Of a DNA stretch of 64,000 nucleotides, positions 35,249 through 46,214 are shown piece by piece. Under the pieces are notes generated by a model, which saw nothing but the letters and a program-made list of their open reading frames with translations, did not search any database and was not told where the DNA came from. This DNA comes from Manganibacter manganicus (GTDB taxonomy: Bacteria; Pseudomonadota; Alphaproteobacteria; Rhizobiales; Rhizobiaceae). The stretch's first letter is position 1; every line of letters begins with the position of its first letter. The position numbers and the translations under genes were made by a program. The stretch lies in NCBI RefSeq assembly GCF_002075885.1, contig NZ_MDET01000018.1, forward strand, positions 1 through 64,000, read 5' to 3'.

Positions 35249-36388
35249 ATGAAATCGCTGGGCAGCATCCGCAGGGATTTCGCGCCATGGAGCGATCCTG
35301 ATGCCAAGCCCTATATCCAATTCGACAATGTGACCAAGCGCTTCGGCGATTTCACCGCAGTCAACAAGCTGTCGCTTGCTGTTTTCGAACGCGAATTCTT
35401 TGCACTGCTCGGTGCGTCCGGTTGCGGCAAGTCGACTTTGTTGAGGATGCTAGCCGGTTTCGAGGAACCGAGCGAAGGCCGCATCCTGCTAGATGGTCAG
35501 GACCTTGCCGGTATCCCGCCCTATCGGCGGCCGGTCAATATGATGTTTCAATCCTACGCGCTGTTTCCGCATATGACGGTCGAGGCCAACATCGCCTTCG
35601 GTCTCAAGCAAGAGGGCATGGCCAGGGCCGAGATCGAAAAGCGCGTCACCGAGATGTTGAGATTGGTCAAGCTCGAACAGTTCGCCAGGCGCAAGCCGCA
35701 TCAACTGTCCGGCGGGCAACGTCAGCGCGTGGCGCTGGCGCGTTCGGTTGCCAAGCGGCCCAAGGTGCTGCTGCTCGACGAACCCTTGGGCGCGCTCGAC
35801 AAAAAGCTGCGTGAGGAGACGCAGTTCGAACTGATGGATCTCCAGCAGGATCTGGGTCTCACCTTTGTTGTCGTCACGCATGACCAGGAAGAGGCGATGA
35901 CCATGGCGGATCGCATAGCGATTCTCGACAAGGGCGAGGTGATGCAGGTGGCGACACCCGCCGAGGTCTATGAGGCGCCAAGCTCGCGCTTTGTCGCTGG
36001 CTTCGTCGGCAATGTGAACATGTTCGATGGCAAACTGGCGCGGAACGGCAAGGAGAATGCACGCATCGCCGCAAATGGTGGTGCTGAGATCATTGTTGAC
36101 AGCGCCGGGGACGCATTGCCCGGTGCCGAGGTGTCTTTTGCAATTCGTCCAGAAAAGATCAGGGTTTCGTCAACCAGGCCCACCGATGCCGTCAACGCCA
36201 TTGAGGGCGAAATCTACGATGTTGCTTATCTGGGCGACATGACCGTCTATCATGTCAAACTCGACGACGGCCAGGTGATCAAGGCCAGCACGTTGAACGC
36301 GGCGCGCATCATCGATGATCCGCTGACATGGAATGATCGCGCATGGATATCGTTTCGGCCGGACGCCGGCGTTGTGCTGACGCGATAG
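35249..36388 (+). CDS. potG: putrescine ABC transporter, ATPase
   Basis: 379 residues. Walker A GASGCGKSTLLRMLAG, Q-loop MMFQSYALFPHMTV, signature LSGGQRQRVALARSV, Walker B VLLLDEPLGALD and H-loop VVTHDQEEAMT are all intact. The C-terminal TOBE domain (~290-375) is present. N-terminal PYIQFDNVTKRFGDFTAVN fits PotG/PotA. It energises uptake with the two permeases downstream. Confidence 0.93.
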   Translation: MKSLGSIRRDFAPWSDPDAKPYIQFDNVTKRFGDFTAVNKLSLAVFEREFFALLGASGCGKSTLLRMLAGFEEPSEGRILLDGQDLAGIPPYRRPVNMMFQSYALFPHMTVEANIAFGLKQEGMARAEIEKRVTEMLRLVKLEQFARRKPHQLSGGQRQRVALARSVAKRPKVLLLDEPLGALDKKLREETQFELMDLQQDLGLTFVVVTHDQEEAMTMADRIAILDKGEVMQVATPAEVYEAPSSRFVAGFVGNVNMFDGKLARNGKENARIAANGGAEIIVDSAGDALPGAEVSFAIRPEKIRVSSTRPTDAVNAIEGEIYDVAYLGDMTVYHVKLDDGQVIKASTLNAARIIDDPLTWNDRAWISFRPDAGVVLTR

Positions 36389-36398
36389 GGGAACGGCC

Positions 36399-37370
36399 AT
36401 GTCCAGTGCTACGGCAAGCGTAGAGACCAGCCCGCGACAAGATGCCGATGCATCGATTTTGAAGCGGCTCTCTCTCGGTATAGCTGGCCGGCTGGTCATT
36501 ATTGTTCCTTACCTTTGGCTGCTGTTCTTTTTTCTCATTCCCTTTGTCATCGTCTTCAAGATTTCGCTTTCGCAGACGGCAATCGCCATCCCACCCTATA
36601 CGCCGGTGATGGACTTTTCCGATGGGATTTCCGGTTTTCTGGCACCCTTCAAGGAACTGAGCTTTGATAGTTATATCTGGCTGACGCAGGACGCGCTTTA
36701 TTTCAACGCATATGTGTCGAGCCTGGTTATCGCCGCGATCTCGACCGTCCTGGCTCTGCTGGTCGGCTATCCGATCGCCTATGGCATGGCGCGCGCGCCG
36801 GCGTCGATCCGCCCGACCTTGCTGATGCTGGTCATCCTGCCGTTCTGGACTTCGTTTCTGATCCGCGTTTACGCCTGGATCGGCATCCTGAAGCCCGAAG
36901 GCTTGCTCAACCAGTTCCTGCTCAGCATCGGCGTCATCGATGACCCGCTGATTATCATCAATACCTACAAGGCGATCTTCATCGGCATCGTCTATTCCTA
37001 TCTGCCGTTTATGGTCCTGCCGCTCTATTCGACGCTGGAAAAAATGGACGATTCGCTTATCGAAGCGGCAAAGGACCTCGGCTGCACGCCGATCGGGGCG
37101 TTCTGGAAGATTACTTTTCCGCTGTCGCTGCCGGGCGTCATTGCCGGTTGCCTTCTGGTCTTTATCCCCGCCGTTGGTGAGTTCGTTATCCCCGACCTGC
37201 TCGGCGGGTCGCGGACGCTGATGATCGGCAAGACGCTGTGGAAGGAGTTCTTCTCCAATCGCGACTGGCCGGTTTCGTCTGCCGTGGCGGTGGTCCTGCT
37301 TATGATCCTGATCCTTCCGATCGTCTATTTCCAGCATGTGCAGGCGCGCACTCAGGAGCGGGGTCGATGA
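36399..37370 (+). CDS. potH: putrescine ABC transporter, permease
   Basis: 323 residues with six transmembrane helices. The EAA loop LIEAAKDLGCTPIGAFWKIT with FPLSLPGVIAG contacts the ATPase. Start ATG 36399 has AGGGGAA upstream. The stop overlaps the potI start (ATGA). Confidence 0.92.
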   Translation: MSSATASVETSPRQDADASILKRLSLGIAGRLVIIVPYLWLLFFFLIPFVIVFKISLSQTAIAIPPYTPVMDFSDGISGFLAPFKELSFDSYIWLTQDALYFNAYVSSLVIAAISTVLALLVGYPIAYGMARAPASIRPTLLMLVILPFWTSFLIRVYAWIGILKPEGLLNQFLLSIGVIDDPLIIINTYKAIFIGIVYSYLPFMVLPLYSTLEKMDDSLIEAAKDLGCTPIGAFWKITFPLSLPGVIAGCLLVFIPAVGEFVIPDLLGGSRTLMIGKTLWKEFFSNRDWPVSSAVAVVLLMILILPIVYFQHVQARTQERGR

Positions 37371-38185
37371 ACAGCACCTGGAGCCGCTTCAACATCGTAT
37401 CGGTCGTTCTCGGCCTTTCTTTCCTCTATCTGCCGATCGTCATTCTGGTGATCTTTTCCTTCAACGCATCCAAACTGGTGACGGTGTGGGGCGGCTTCTC
37501 CGTAAAATGGTACGGCTCGCTCTTTCACAATCAGGGCCTGATCGACGCAGCCTGGGTGACGATCCGTGTCGGCCTGATCTCGGCCAGCGTCGCGACGGTG
37601 CTCGGCACCCTCGGTGCGCTGGCGCTGACGCGTTACACGCGATTTCGCGGCCGCATGCTGTTTTCAGGCATGATCTTCGCGCCCCTGGTCATGCCGGACG
37701 TCATTACCGGCCTGTCGCTGCTGTTGTTGTTCGTCGCGGTCAATCTGGACCGGGGCTTTGTCACGGTCACGCTGGCTCATGTCACCTTCACGATGTGCTT
37801 TGTCGCTGTGGTGGTTCAGTCGCGCCTTGTCTCTTTCGACCGTTCGCTGGAAGAGGCGGCGATGGATCTCGGGGCACCGCCGGTAAAGACCTTCTTTCAG
37901 GTGACGCTACCGGTCATTTTGCCGGCCGTTATCTCCGGCTGGATGCTGGCTTTCACGCTGTCGCTGGACGATCTGGTTATTGCGTCCTTCACCTCCGGCC
38001 CCGGCGCGACCACGCTGCCGATGAAAATCTACAGCCAGGTTCGTCTGGGCGTGACGCCGGAAATCAACGCCGCCTGCACGCTCTTGATTGGTTTGGTCAC
38101 GCTCGGCGTCATCGCGGCATCCGTCGTCAACAAGCGTCGTGAAGTGCAACGTCGCCGTGACGAGCAGGCAGCGCAGCGCGCCTGA
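37367..38185 (+). CDS. potI: putrescine ABC transporter, permease
   Basis: 272 residues with six transmembrane helices. The EAA loop is SLEEAAMDLGAPPVKTFFQV. DLVIASFTSGPGATTLPMKI follows, typical of PotI/PotC. Start ATG 37367 overlaps the potH stop. Converges on the AsmA gene. Confidence 0.92.
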   Translation: MNSTWSRFNIVSVVLGLSFLYLPIVILVIFSFNASKLVTVWGGFSVKWYGSLFHNQGLIDAAWVTIRVGLISASVATVLGTLGALALTRYTRFRGRMLFSGMIFAPLVMPDVITGLSLLLLFVAVNLDRGFVTVTLAHVTFTMCFVAVVVQSRLVSFDRSLEEAAMDLGAPPVKTFFQVTLPVILPAVISGWMLAFTLSLDDLVIASFTSGPGATTLPMKIYSQVRLGVTPEINAACTLLIGLVTLGVIAASVVNKRREVQRRRDEQAAQRA

Positions 38186-38199
38186 AGAAGGTGCGGCCT

Positions 38200-40068
38200 C
38201 TACTGGAGCGGACGGCGTTCTGTTACCGGCGAGACGAAGGGCGTGCTCCACGTGCCGCCAACAAAGAACGAAGCCTCGTCGGGACCGATCTGCTTGTTCG
38301 CGGTCTGTCCGTTCTGGTCGGTCGCCAACGGTGCCTGCTGGATCACCCCGCCTGAAAGAGCGAGGCCCCGGCTGGAATAAGGCACAATGCCGGAAAGCCA
38401 GACCTTGTATTTGGGCGAATGGGCTTCGAGCTTCTCGATGCGAGCGACGCCGTTGGAAATGGTCGCCTTGAGTTCGGCTCCGTCAATCGGAAGAGTGCCG
38501 TTGGCAACCGCGTCCAGTGGAAAAAAGCCGCCATCTTGCGCGTGCTTCATGAAGGCGGGCAGGTTCAAACCACTCAAGGTGCCAGGGCCGAAGCTTGCCG
38601 TGACCGAACCGGAAGCATTTTCGAGAATCGACTGCCATGCCTTGCCCGGCCCCTTGAGTATGAGCGAAACCGATCCCGTTCCGCTTGGCACCAGCCTGGT
38701 CATGCCGGCGGCTGCCGCAAACGCCGCACCGTTGATGTCGGAGGCGAGGAAGCGGATTTCCGACTGTGTCCCATCCGGTTTACGGTCAAAGCGCAGACTG
38801 GCCTGAATATTGCCGCCAAAGGCGGAGGCATCCGATACATCGAAAGCGGAAAGTCCATCCTTCACCTGGGCGGTGGCGGCAACATCGGTCAGTTGCGTCG
38901 CTCCGACATTGGCGTGCGCGGCCGATAGCCGCAAATCGAGGTTCAGCCAATCCGAAAAGCTGGTGTCCGGCTCGTTGTTCACCCTGCTGCCGGGAGACGC
39001 GAGCGGTGTGAAGGCAGACAGGAAGGCTCGCAGGTCGAGCGTGTCAAATGCCAGAGTTCCGGCAATCAAAGGCCGTGCTTCGGCGAATGAAAAGTCCAGA
39101 GCCCCCATGCCGGGGTTCTTGTCCAGCGCGATTTGCGCCTCGCTGAATTTCATACGCGTCGCATTGCCATTAATTTTGCTGGTAAATGCCACGGCGCCGA
39201 TGGCGGTACCCGGAGGAACGCCGACCCCGATCCATTCCAGCACACGCCTGAGCGAGGGCGCGGAAAATTTCGTTTGTCCATCGAAATAGGATTTGCCTGA
39301 AAAGGCGCCGGTGCCTTCGAAGGAAAAATTGGCGGGCGCAGCCTTGAATGCGATCGCAAGCGGCTCGGGAGCGCCTGCGAACAGAAGCAAGGGTTTTTGC
39401 GAAGACAGATCGAGCGAAACGCTTTCGCCGCGCCAGATCCCGGTCGTCGTGAAGCTGGCGCCGCTGTTGAGCGCGGACCAGTTCACCTGGCCGGTCAGGC
39501 TCGTCACAAGCTCGCCGGCTTTACCTTTTACCGGCGTCACGATCCTTCCGTCGCGGAATTCCACCGAGCCGAAAGCGTCAGATGCCAGCTTGCTCTCGTC
39601 AGGCTTGGCGGGGTTTGCGCTAACCAGAGTTCGGGCCGCATCGATTGCACGGCTGATGCGCCCGCCTGTTGGCAGCGCGGGAAGATAAAGGCCCTTGTCT
39701 GTACGCTCGACTCTCAAGGTTGGCCGGATCAGGGTGGCGGCGGTGAACACCACATCGCCACGCAAGGCAGCCAGCGCCGAGAGATTGATCTCGACACGTT
39801 CTGCCTTCATCACAGGCGGCGCGTCGGTATCTGTCCACTGCGAAAGCGTGACGTCGGTCAGGATGGCACGAAACTGTGGCCACACCTCGATTTTCGGCGC
39901 GCCGGCTATGGCGACGCGGAAGCCGCTCCACGCACTCATTTCCCACGCGATGCGATCACGCACGATCCGTGTGGACGCGAAATAAGGCAGTGCGGCAACC
40001 GCAGCCGCGATCACGATCACCACTGCACTCAGCGCCAGTATCGCCCGTCGGAACCAAGGTGAAGGCAT
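38200..40068 (-). CDS. AsmA-family envelope protein
   Basis: About 622 residues from ATG 40068 (MPSPWFRRAILALSAVVIV); an ATG at 40125 would extend it by 19. One N-terminal transmembrane helix is followed by a long beta-rich periplasmic domain. AsmA-like features are MKAERVEINLSALAALRGDV and the C-terminal repeat of groove-forming strands with NGTLPIDGAELKATISNG. Family members are bridge-like lipid carriers between the inner and outer membranes. Its exact role is unknown. Confidence 0.8.
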   Translation of the reverse strand: MPSPWFRRAILALSAVVIVIAAAVAALPYFASTRIVRDRIAWEMSAWSGFRVAIAGAPKIEVWPQFRAILTDVTLSQWTDTDAPPVMKAERVEINLSALAALRGDVVFTAATLIRPTLRVERTDKGLYLPALPTGGRISRAIDAARTLVSANPAKPDESKLASDAFGSVEFRDGRIVTPVKGKAGELVTSLTGQVNWSALNSGASFTTTGIWRGESVSLDLSSQKPLLLFAGAPEPLAIAFKAAPANFSFEGTGAFSGKSYFDGQTKFSAPSLRRVLEWIGVGVPPGTAIGAVAFTSKINGNATRMKFSEAQIALDKNPGMGALDFSFAEARPLIAGTLAFDTLDLRAFLSAFTPLASPGSRVNNEPDTSFSDWLNLDLRLSAAHANVGATQLTDVAATAQVKDGLSAFDVSDASAFGGNIQASLRFDRKPDGTQSEIRFLASDINGAAFAAAAGMTRLVPSGTGSVSLILKGPGKAWQSILENASGSVTASFGPGTLSGLNLPAFMKHAQDGGFFPLDAVANGTLPIDGAELKATISNGVARIEKLEAHSPKYKVWLSGIVPYSSRGLALSGGVIQQAPLATDQNGQTANKQIGPDEASFFVGGTWSTPFVSPVTERRPLQ

Positions 40069-40275
40069 CTTGCCCCGTATTGTCGCAAAAACTCTGAGAG
40101 CCGGTCGCAACCGGCGGCGGTTCAAGCCCGCTGATGGTGTAACCGACAGATGAAGCTTTACAAGTGTTTATGGCTCGGCGATGGCATTTGCCTGTGTGGT
40201 TGATGGGCAATAACTGGCTGTTGCACGTCTGCATGGCGATATGCTTAAGCGAATGTGAATCCGGGAGGCCTGCTT

Positions 40276-42234
40276 ATGAGCTCTGACAAACCCCTTTGGA
40301 CGCCATCTGCCGACAGCATCGCAACCGCCCCGCTGGCTGCTTTCCGGCAAGCAGCGCAAGAACGCGCGGCGCGTGAATTTACGACCTATGCCGACCTGCA
40401 TCGCTGGTCGGTTGAAGACCGGCAGGCGTTCTGGGAGTTGGTGTGGGATTTCTGCGATGTGATCGGCGAGAAGGGCGCAACCGTTCTCGCTGACGCCGAG
40501 ATGATGCCTGGTGCGCGTTTCTTTCCTGAAGCGCGGCTGAATTTCGCCGAAAACCTGCTTGTGCGTACGGGATCGGCTGAGGCCGTCGTCTTTCGTGGCG
40601 AGAACAAGGTCGAGCGGCGGCTTTCATGGGACGAACTCCATGGGCTGGTATCGCGCCTGCAACAGCTTTTCATCACGCTGGGCATCAGGGCAGGTGACCG
40701 GATTGCGGCGATGATGCCGAATATGCCCGAAACGATAGCCGCCATGCTGGCCACGGCATCGCTTGGTGCGGTCTGGTCGTCCTGTTCGCCCGATTTCGGC
40801 GAACAGGGCGTGCTCGATCGATTCGGCCAGATCGAGCCCGCTATCTTCATCGTTCCAGATGGCTACTGGTACAACGGCAAGGCCATGGAGGTTGCCGCCA
40901 AAGTGGCGGCCGTGGTGGAAAAAATGCCGACGGTCAAAAAGGTGCTGGTCGTCGATTATCTCGGCACATCCACCGATGTGGCCGATACGATCGATACGGC
41001 CGAGGCGTTTTCGGACGCTTTGCAGCCTTTCGCGATCCGCCCCGTGACCTTCGAACGGCTGTCGTTCGCGCACCCACTCTATATCCTGTTTTCATCAGGC
41101 ACGACCGGCATCCCCAAATGTATCGTTCATTCGGCCGGCGGCACGCTGCTGCAACACGTCAAGGAGTTGCGCCTGCATGCCGGTGCCATGAAAGGCGACC
41201 GCTTCTTCTACTTCACCACCTGTGGCTGGATGATGTGGAATTGGCTGGTGTCCGGTCTTTCGTGTGGGGCGACGCTTCTGCTTTATGACGGCTCGCCATT
41301 TTATCCCGATGGCAATGCACTGTTCGATTATGCGGATGCAGAAGGCATGACGCATTTCGGCACTTCAGCGAAGTTCATCGATTCCGTCCGCAAGGCGGGT
41401 TTACGGCCGATCACCAGCCACAATCTCTCCAGCGTGCGGACGATCTCGTCCACTGGTTCGCCCTTGTCGCCGGAAGATTTCCGTTTCGTCTACGACGAAA
41501 TCAAGCATGACGTTCATCTGGCCTCGATTTCAGGCGGCACGGATATCGTCTCTTGTTTTGTGCTGGGTGTCCCCACAGAGCCGGTCTGGTCGGGGGAGAT
41601 CCAGGGAGCAGGCCTCGGCATGGCCGTCGATGTCTGGGACGATGAAGGCAAGCCCCTGGCGCGCGGCAAGGGGGAACTGATCTGCACCAGAGCTTTCCCG
41701 TCAATGCCTGTCGGCTTCTGGAACGATCCGGACGGAGCCAAATATCATTCTGCCTACTTTGGGCGCTTTGACAATATCTGGTGCCATGGCGATTTTGCCG
41801 AATGGACGGACCATGGCGGCATTGTCATTCACGGCCGCTCCGATGCCACGCTCAATCCGGGCGGTGTGCGCATCGGCACGGCCGAGATTTACAATCAGGT
41901 CGAGCAGATGCCGGAAGTGGCCGAGGCGATTTGCATTGGTCAGGAATTCGATGGCGACGTGCGCGTCGTGCTGTTCGTGCGTCTGGCCGAAGGTATGGTC
42001 CTGGACGAGGACCTTGAAAAGCGCATCAAGGCGAAAATACGCGCCGGCGCCAGCCCGCGTCACGTGCCTGCCAGGATCGTCACTGTTGCTGATATTCCGC
42101 GCACCAAGTCGGGCAAGATCACTGAACTTGCCGTGCGGGATATCGTCCATGGCCGGCCGGTGAAGAACAAGGAGGCGCTGGCCAATCCACAGGCTCTGGA
42201 ACTGTTCAAGAACAGGCCTGAGTTGCAGAATTAA
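40276..42234 (+). CDS. acetoacetyl-CoA synthetase
   Basis: 652 residues from ATG 40276 with GGGAGG 8-13 nt upstream. It activates acetoacetate with ATP and CoA, linking ketone-body or PHB breakdown to central metabolism (acsA2-type in rhizobia). AMP-binding motifs: [51 protein letters not shown], and the C-terminal lysine in [17 protein letters not shown]-terminal [20 protein letters not shown] matches the acetoacetyl branch rather than acetyl-CoA synthetase. Confidence 0.92.
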   Translation: MSSDKPLWTPSADSIATAPLAAFRQAAQERAAREFTTYADLHRWSVEDRQAFWELVWDFCDVIGEKGATVLADAEMMPGARFFPEARLNFAENLLVRTGSAEAVVFRGENKVERRLSWDELHGLVSRLQQLFITLGIRAGDRIAAMMPNMPETIAAMLATASLGAVWSSCSPDFGEQGVLDRFGQIEPAIFIVPDGYWYNGKAMEVAAKVAAVVEKMPTVKKVLVVDYLGTSTDVADTIDTAEAFSDALQPFAIRPVTFERLSFAHPLYILFSSGTTGIPKCIVHSAGGTLLQHVKELRLHAGAMKGDRFFYFTTCGWMMWNWLVSGLSCGATLLLYDGSPFYPDGNALFDYADAEGMTHFGTSAKFIDSVRKAGLRPITSHNLSSVRTISSTGSPLSPEDFRFVYDEIKHDVHLASISGGTDIVSCFVLGVPTEPVWSGEIQGAGLGMAVDVWDDEGKPLARGKGELICTRAFPSMPVGFWNDPDGAKYHSAYFGRFDNIWCHGDFAEWTDHGGIVIHGRSDATLNPGGVRIGTAEIYNQVEQMPEVAEAICIGQEFDGDVRVVLFVRLAEGMVLDEDLEKRIKAKIRAGASPRHVPARIVTVADIPRTKSGKITELAVRDIVHGRPVKNKEALANPQALELFKNRPELQN

Positions 42235-42541
42235 AGCATGCCTCCCGGAACACCCGGTTCTGGGGAAAAGAATGCGCAGAAATCAAACAGCTAAGCGCAT
42301 AGCGAATCTTAAAGACTGCGACGCGTTGTGGTTAATAAATTATTTCCCGCGAATTTACCTCGTCTTCACGGATGGTGCCGATCTGTAAAATGTTATTAGC
42401 CCAGGTAAGGATTTGTTGACATATTGGTCGCGATAGTCGCTGCAACTTGAGGCCTAATCCTCCTCTTCTGATTGGGATTCGCTCAAGCCCTTTTGTGACA
42501 ATACCGCAACTCAAAGGCGCCCCAGCGGCGCCTTCTCTTTT
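42235..42541. other. noncoding region between convergent genes
   Basis: About 307 nt. AT-rich in the middle (42330-42450) with no gene seen. It ends in a strong hairpin at 42514-42534. The AT-rich core could hide a small RNA; I see no recognisable class. Confidence 0.4.
42514..42541 (+). terminator. rho-independent terminator
   Basis: AAGGCGCC (42514-42521), CCAGC, GGCGCCTT (42527-42534), then CTCTTTTC. It lies immediately beyond the histidine-kinase stop on the opposite strand, and may act on both convergent transcripts. Confidence 0.7.
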
Positions 42542-45500
42542 CTATTCAGCCAGCACGCGCGTTGAAGGGAAGGCCACTTCCACAAGCGTCCCTTCGCCGG
42601 GCGTCGAGTTGATGGTGAAGCGGGCACGATTGGCTTCGACCATCGCCTTTGTCAGCGGCAGACCGAGGCCGGTTCCGTCGTTTCGCCCGCGTTTCAGCGC
42701 ATTGATCTGCTTGAACGGTTTCAGCGCCTGTTCGATCTCGGATTGGGTCATGCCGATGCCGGTATCGCGCACCCGCATCACCACATCGCCGGAAATCTCA
42801 TAGGCGGTGGAAACGATGACCTGTCCGCCGGCCTGCGTATAGCGCACGGCGTTGGACAGAATATTGAGGGCGATCTGGCGCACGCTGCGCAGGTCGGCAA
42901 CAATCTCCGGCAACCGGGACGCGAAACTGGAGCGGATAATGACGCGTTCACGGTTGGCCTGTGGCTGCATCGTCGCCACCGCCTCGGCGAGCGTGTCATT
43001 AAGCGACACCGCCTCGTAATCCATCTCCTGCTGGCCGGCTTCGATCTTCGAGATATCGAGCAGGTCGTTGACCAGGTCGAGGACGTGATTGCCCGAGCGG
43101 TTGATGTCACGCAGATAGTCGCGATAACGGTCATTGGCGATCGGGCCGAATTTCTCGTCCACCATAAGTTCGGAAAAGCCGATAATGGCATTGAGGGGAG
43201 TGCGGATCTCGTGGCTGATGCGAGCCAGGAAATCGGTCTTCTGCGACGAGGCTCGCTCGGCCAGTGCGCGTGCCTGTGTGAGGTCTTCCTCGGCGCGCTT
43301 CCATTGCGTGATGTCGCGAACGACGGCGCAGAAACCGCTCTCGTTGGGCAATCGGCCTATAGTCATGAACAGCGGTATGAAACGCCCTTGTGCCTCGCGG
43401 CCGATCACCTCCCTGCCATCGTTGAGCACGCTGGCGACGCCATGTTCGGAGAGCCCGGCCAGATAATCACGCGCCGCCCGCTGGCTTTCTATGGCGAACA
43501 GCGAGGTGAACGGCTTGCCGGCGACCTCGTCGCTTTCGAAACCGAACAGGGCTTCCGCCGGGCGGCTGATCGAGCGGATGACGCCGCCGCGGTCGATCAG
43601 CACCACGCCATCGGTTGCCGTGTCGATAATGGTGCGCATCTCGGCGATATGCGACTTGAGATCGGCCGTGTCAGGTTGGACCATATTGTCTGCCCGGCTT
43701 GGCGCCGGATGCGGATCGGGCCGCTCATCGCCGGTACGGCGAACCACCAGCATCAGCGCTTTGCCGCCTTGCCAGGGTACGGAGCGCAGCAGCGCATCGA
43801 CCGGCAGTTCCGTGCCCTGCTGCGTTCTCAAATGCAGATTGTGGTCGGCCTCATCCGTGGCGGCATCATCGCCGTAAGGATCGGCAAAAAGCGTTTCGAG
43901 CCCGCCGGCGGCTTCCAGGGCATCGAGCGTTTCATAACCGGTGAGATCTAGAAATTCGTCATTAGCATAGTGCAGGACATCGCCCGAATGGATCAGCACC
44001 GGTACCGGCAGCTTGGCGAGGATGGATGTATCCGGCCGCTGACGGCCGTGATCAACTGCAGGAAAGGCGGATGGCAGGAAACCTTCGGCGATGTGTGCTG
44101 GAATAGCGGTCTGGCCTTGCGGCTGACCGTCTTCTTCAGGGGGGGCAGGGGAGATGGGGTCGACAAGATTATCCGGGCTACCCGCCTCCAATGGGGCGGT
44201 CCACTCGTCGTCGGCGGCGTCGCGAAGGTCGGCGGCGGCCATGCTGTCGTGATCGCCGGTCGGCGTGGCGGTTGCCGGAGCGGTCTCATTTTCGCTTCTG
44301 TCATCGCTGGCAAGGTCGAGCAGGGAACCCTTGGCCGTGCCGCTTTCAGGCGACGGGCTTGTCTCTTCAGGCCAGGTCGTGTCGTTTGCCGACGAGGTTA
44401 CGTCGGTGGAAGGGAGTGTGGCCGGCGAGTTTAGTGCGACTTCGGCCTCATCATTGTCGTTTCTACCGTCCTTCTTCAATCTCTCGCCGATTTCCCGGAA
44501 CGCGCTGCGCTCCAGGCTCGACAAGATTCTGTCTTTCGCGGGTTGCCGGTGTTCGGCCAACCGGATCACCTTGTCCGTAAACCGCCGCTCAGGCTTCGGC
44601 ACGATTGTGAGGGCAGGTACCTCGCCGCGGAAAGGGTCTGGGGCGTCGGTGGCAGGCTCTTCTTTTGCCGCTTCCGAGGCGGTAGTGGGCGGCGCTTCGG
44701 CTGAAGGCGCATTGGGAACGAGCGCCAGACCGATTCTTTCCGGATCATCGCGCGCGTCGTTTGGCCTGGCTACGCCGAAGCCGCGGAAACCTTCGAATAT
44801 GCGGTTGCGATCATAGACCGGCAATGCCGCAAGATCGACGGGCATAGCCATCGCGGTTCCGGTGACTGGCCATAGAACCGATCGTCCCGACCAGGTGTCC
44901 CGCCGTTCCAGAAGGCCGGAAATCTCGCCGGCGGGGTCAAGGTTGAGCACGGTGGCAACGTCTCTGAACTTGCGCCCGACAATGTCGGCCGCTGCCGCAC
45001 CGACGATAGCGGCGAATTCCGGCGAGATCATGCTGAAACGGCCTTCCGAGTCGGTTCGCCAGACAAAGCGCACCGGCGAAATGTGAGGCTCGCCGGTCGA
45101 TTGGGCAAGTTGCGCATCCTCGGTGTTTGGCGCTGCGGCGTCCGGCCTTGTCGGCTCCAGCCGCGCATTTTCGTCGCTCGATGGCGCTCGCTGGTCCGTC
45201 TCGCTGAAGTACCAGCGATCATGCGCGTGAGGGCCGCCCTCGGCCTGCGAGACGGGGGTATTGGCCTGTGCCGGCATTGCCGCCATGACATTCTGTTCGG
45301 GTTCGCCGTCCGCCTGGGCATCGTCGATGACCACAAGAAGGTGTCGCGCCGGCTGATCGGTCAATCGGGCAAGCCCCGCTGGAAACATCTGCGGCCCGGC
45401 GCGGATGAGTCGCTTGACAAGGCGATCGCTGTCATGCGCGACATCGTCAATCAGGGCAGCCAACGCCGAACGTTCGATGCCAAGTGCCTCGAACCCCGCG

Positions 45501-45970
45501 GATGCCGCTTCGATTTCGCCTTCACTGTCGACCATGGCGATGAAGTGGCCGTCTTCCGTAAAGCCGCTTATAGCGGTTGTAGCATCGCCGTGCGCCCCGG
45601 TCTGGCCGGCCGGCGCGGCCAGCAGGATCGCCGGTTCGCGGTCCGGCATCTCGATTGCGCTGGCAAGGAACATGACGGCACGGCTGGTCATGCCCTCGGC
45701 AAGCCGCAGCAAAATGATGCGATTGTGCCCAATTTGCGGAAACCCTGGCGTCGCCTTGATCTGCCGTCGGGCGATCGGCGGCAGTTTCGAGCGCGCACCG
45801 ATCATGGCCTCGATGTCGGCATGGCCGAAAACGGCCGCACCTGGGCCGTTCGCCCAGATCACCTGCTCAAGATCGGTCGAAATGATGACCAGGGCGTCAC
45901 CGACGGCGAAGCGCTCCCGGACCTCCTCGACAACGACGACATCGAGAAAAGAATAACTGTCTGACGGCAT
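42542..45970 (-). CDS. PAS-domain sensor histidine kinase, PdhS-like
   Basis: 1142 residues from ATG 45970. An N-terminal PAS-like region, a long acidic Pro/Glu/Thr-rich linker (~430-650), and a PAS domain (~775-890, IIDTATDGVVLIDRGGVIRS) precede the kinase. The H-box is LARISHEIRTPLNAIIGFSE (His about 920), the N-box NILSNAVRYT, with VRDTGIGMT and DGTGLGLPLTKAMVEANR. The H-box and catalytic sequences resemble Brucella PdhS and the PleC/DivJ group that controls the DivK-CtrA cell-cycle pathway. No transmembrane helix is evident, fitting a soluble polar kinase. Orthology is an inference. Confidence 0.85.
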   Translation of the reverse strand: MPSDSYSFLDVVVVEEVRERFAVGDALVIISTDLEQVIWANGPGAAVFGHADIEAMIGARSKLPPIARRQIKATPGFPQIGHNRIILLRLAEGMTSRAVMFLASAIEMPDREPAILLAAPAGQTGAHGDATTAISGFTEDGHFIAMVDSEGEIEAASAGFEALGIERSALAALIDDVAHDSDRLVKRLIRAGPQMFPAGLARLTDQPARHLLVVIDDAQADGEPEQNVMAAMPAQANTPVSQAEGGPHAHDRWYFSETDQRAPSSDENARLEPTRPDAAAPNTEDAQLAQSTGEPHISPVRFVWRTDSEGRFSMISPEFAAIVGAAAADIVGRKFRDVATVLNLDPAGEISGLLERRDTWSGRSVLWPVTGTAMAMPVDLAALPVYDRNRIFEGFRGFGVARPNDARDDPERIGLALVPNAPSAEAPPTTASEAAKEEPATDAPDPFRGEVPALTIVPKPERRFTDKVIRLAEHRQPAKDRILSSLERSAFREIGERLKKDGRNDNDEAEVALNSPATLPSTDVTSSANDTTWPEETSPSPESGTAKGSLLDLASDDRSENETAPATATPTGDHDSMAAADLRDAADDEWTAPLEAGSPDNLVDPISPAPPEEDGQPQGQTAIPAHIAEGFLPSAFPAVDHGRQRPDTSILAKLPVPVLIHSGDVLHYANDEFLDLTGYETLDALEAAGGLETLFADPYGDDAATDEADHNLHLRTQQGTELPVDALLRSVPWQGGKALMLVVRRTGDERPDPHPAPSRADNMVQPDTADLKSHIAEMRTIIDTATDGVVLIDRGGVIRSISRPAEALFGFESDEVAGKPFTSLFAIESQRAARDYLAGLSEHGVASVLNDGREVIGREAQGRFIPLFMTIGRLPNESGFCAVVRDITQWKRAEEDLTQARALAERASSQKTDFLARISHEIRTPLNAIIGFSELMVDEKFGPIANDRYRDYLRDINRSGNHVLDLVNDLLDISKIEAGQQEMDYEAVSLNDTLAEAVATMQPQANRERVIIRSSFASRLPEIVADLRSVRQIALNILSNAVRYTQAGGQVIVSTAYEISGDVVMRVRDTGIGMTQSEIEQALKPFKQINALKRGRNDGTGLGLPLTKAMVEANRARFTINSTPGEGTLVEVAFPSTRVLAE

Positions 45971-46214
45971 CTGTTCAGCGCACCTCGGCATGCGGCAGCT
46001 TCGGTTAACGCTTTGTTAATAAAAGGACGCGGCACTGAGGTCCATAAGCCAATGCGTATAAAGATGCGGAATCGGGGCACTTGGTTAACGCCGTCGATAC
46101 TGAAATTTGTGCGTCGCAATAAAAATGTTGCAATGCACAAAATTCATGCTATATGAGTGCCATGAATGAATGGGGCGGCTTTCGTCAGCCCGAAACGTCA
46201 GAAAAGGTTGAAAA

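Noticed and set aside
42743..43951. 402-residue + strand frame
   Set aside because: Antisense of the histidine-kinase catalytic region.
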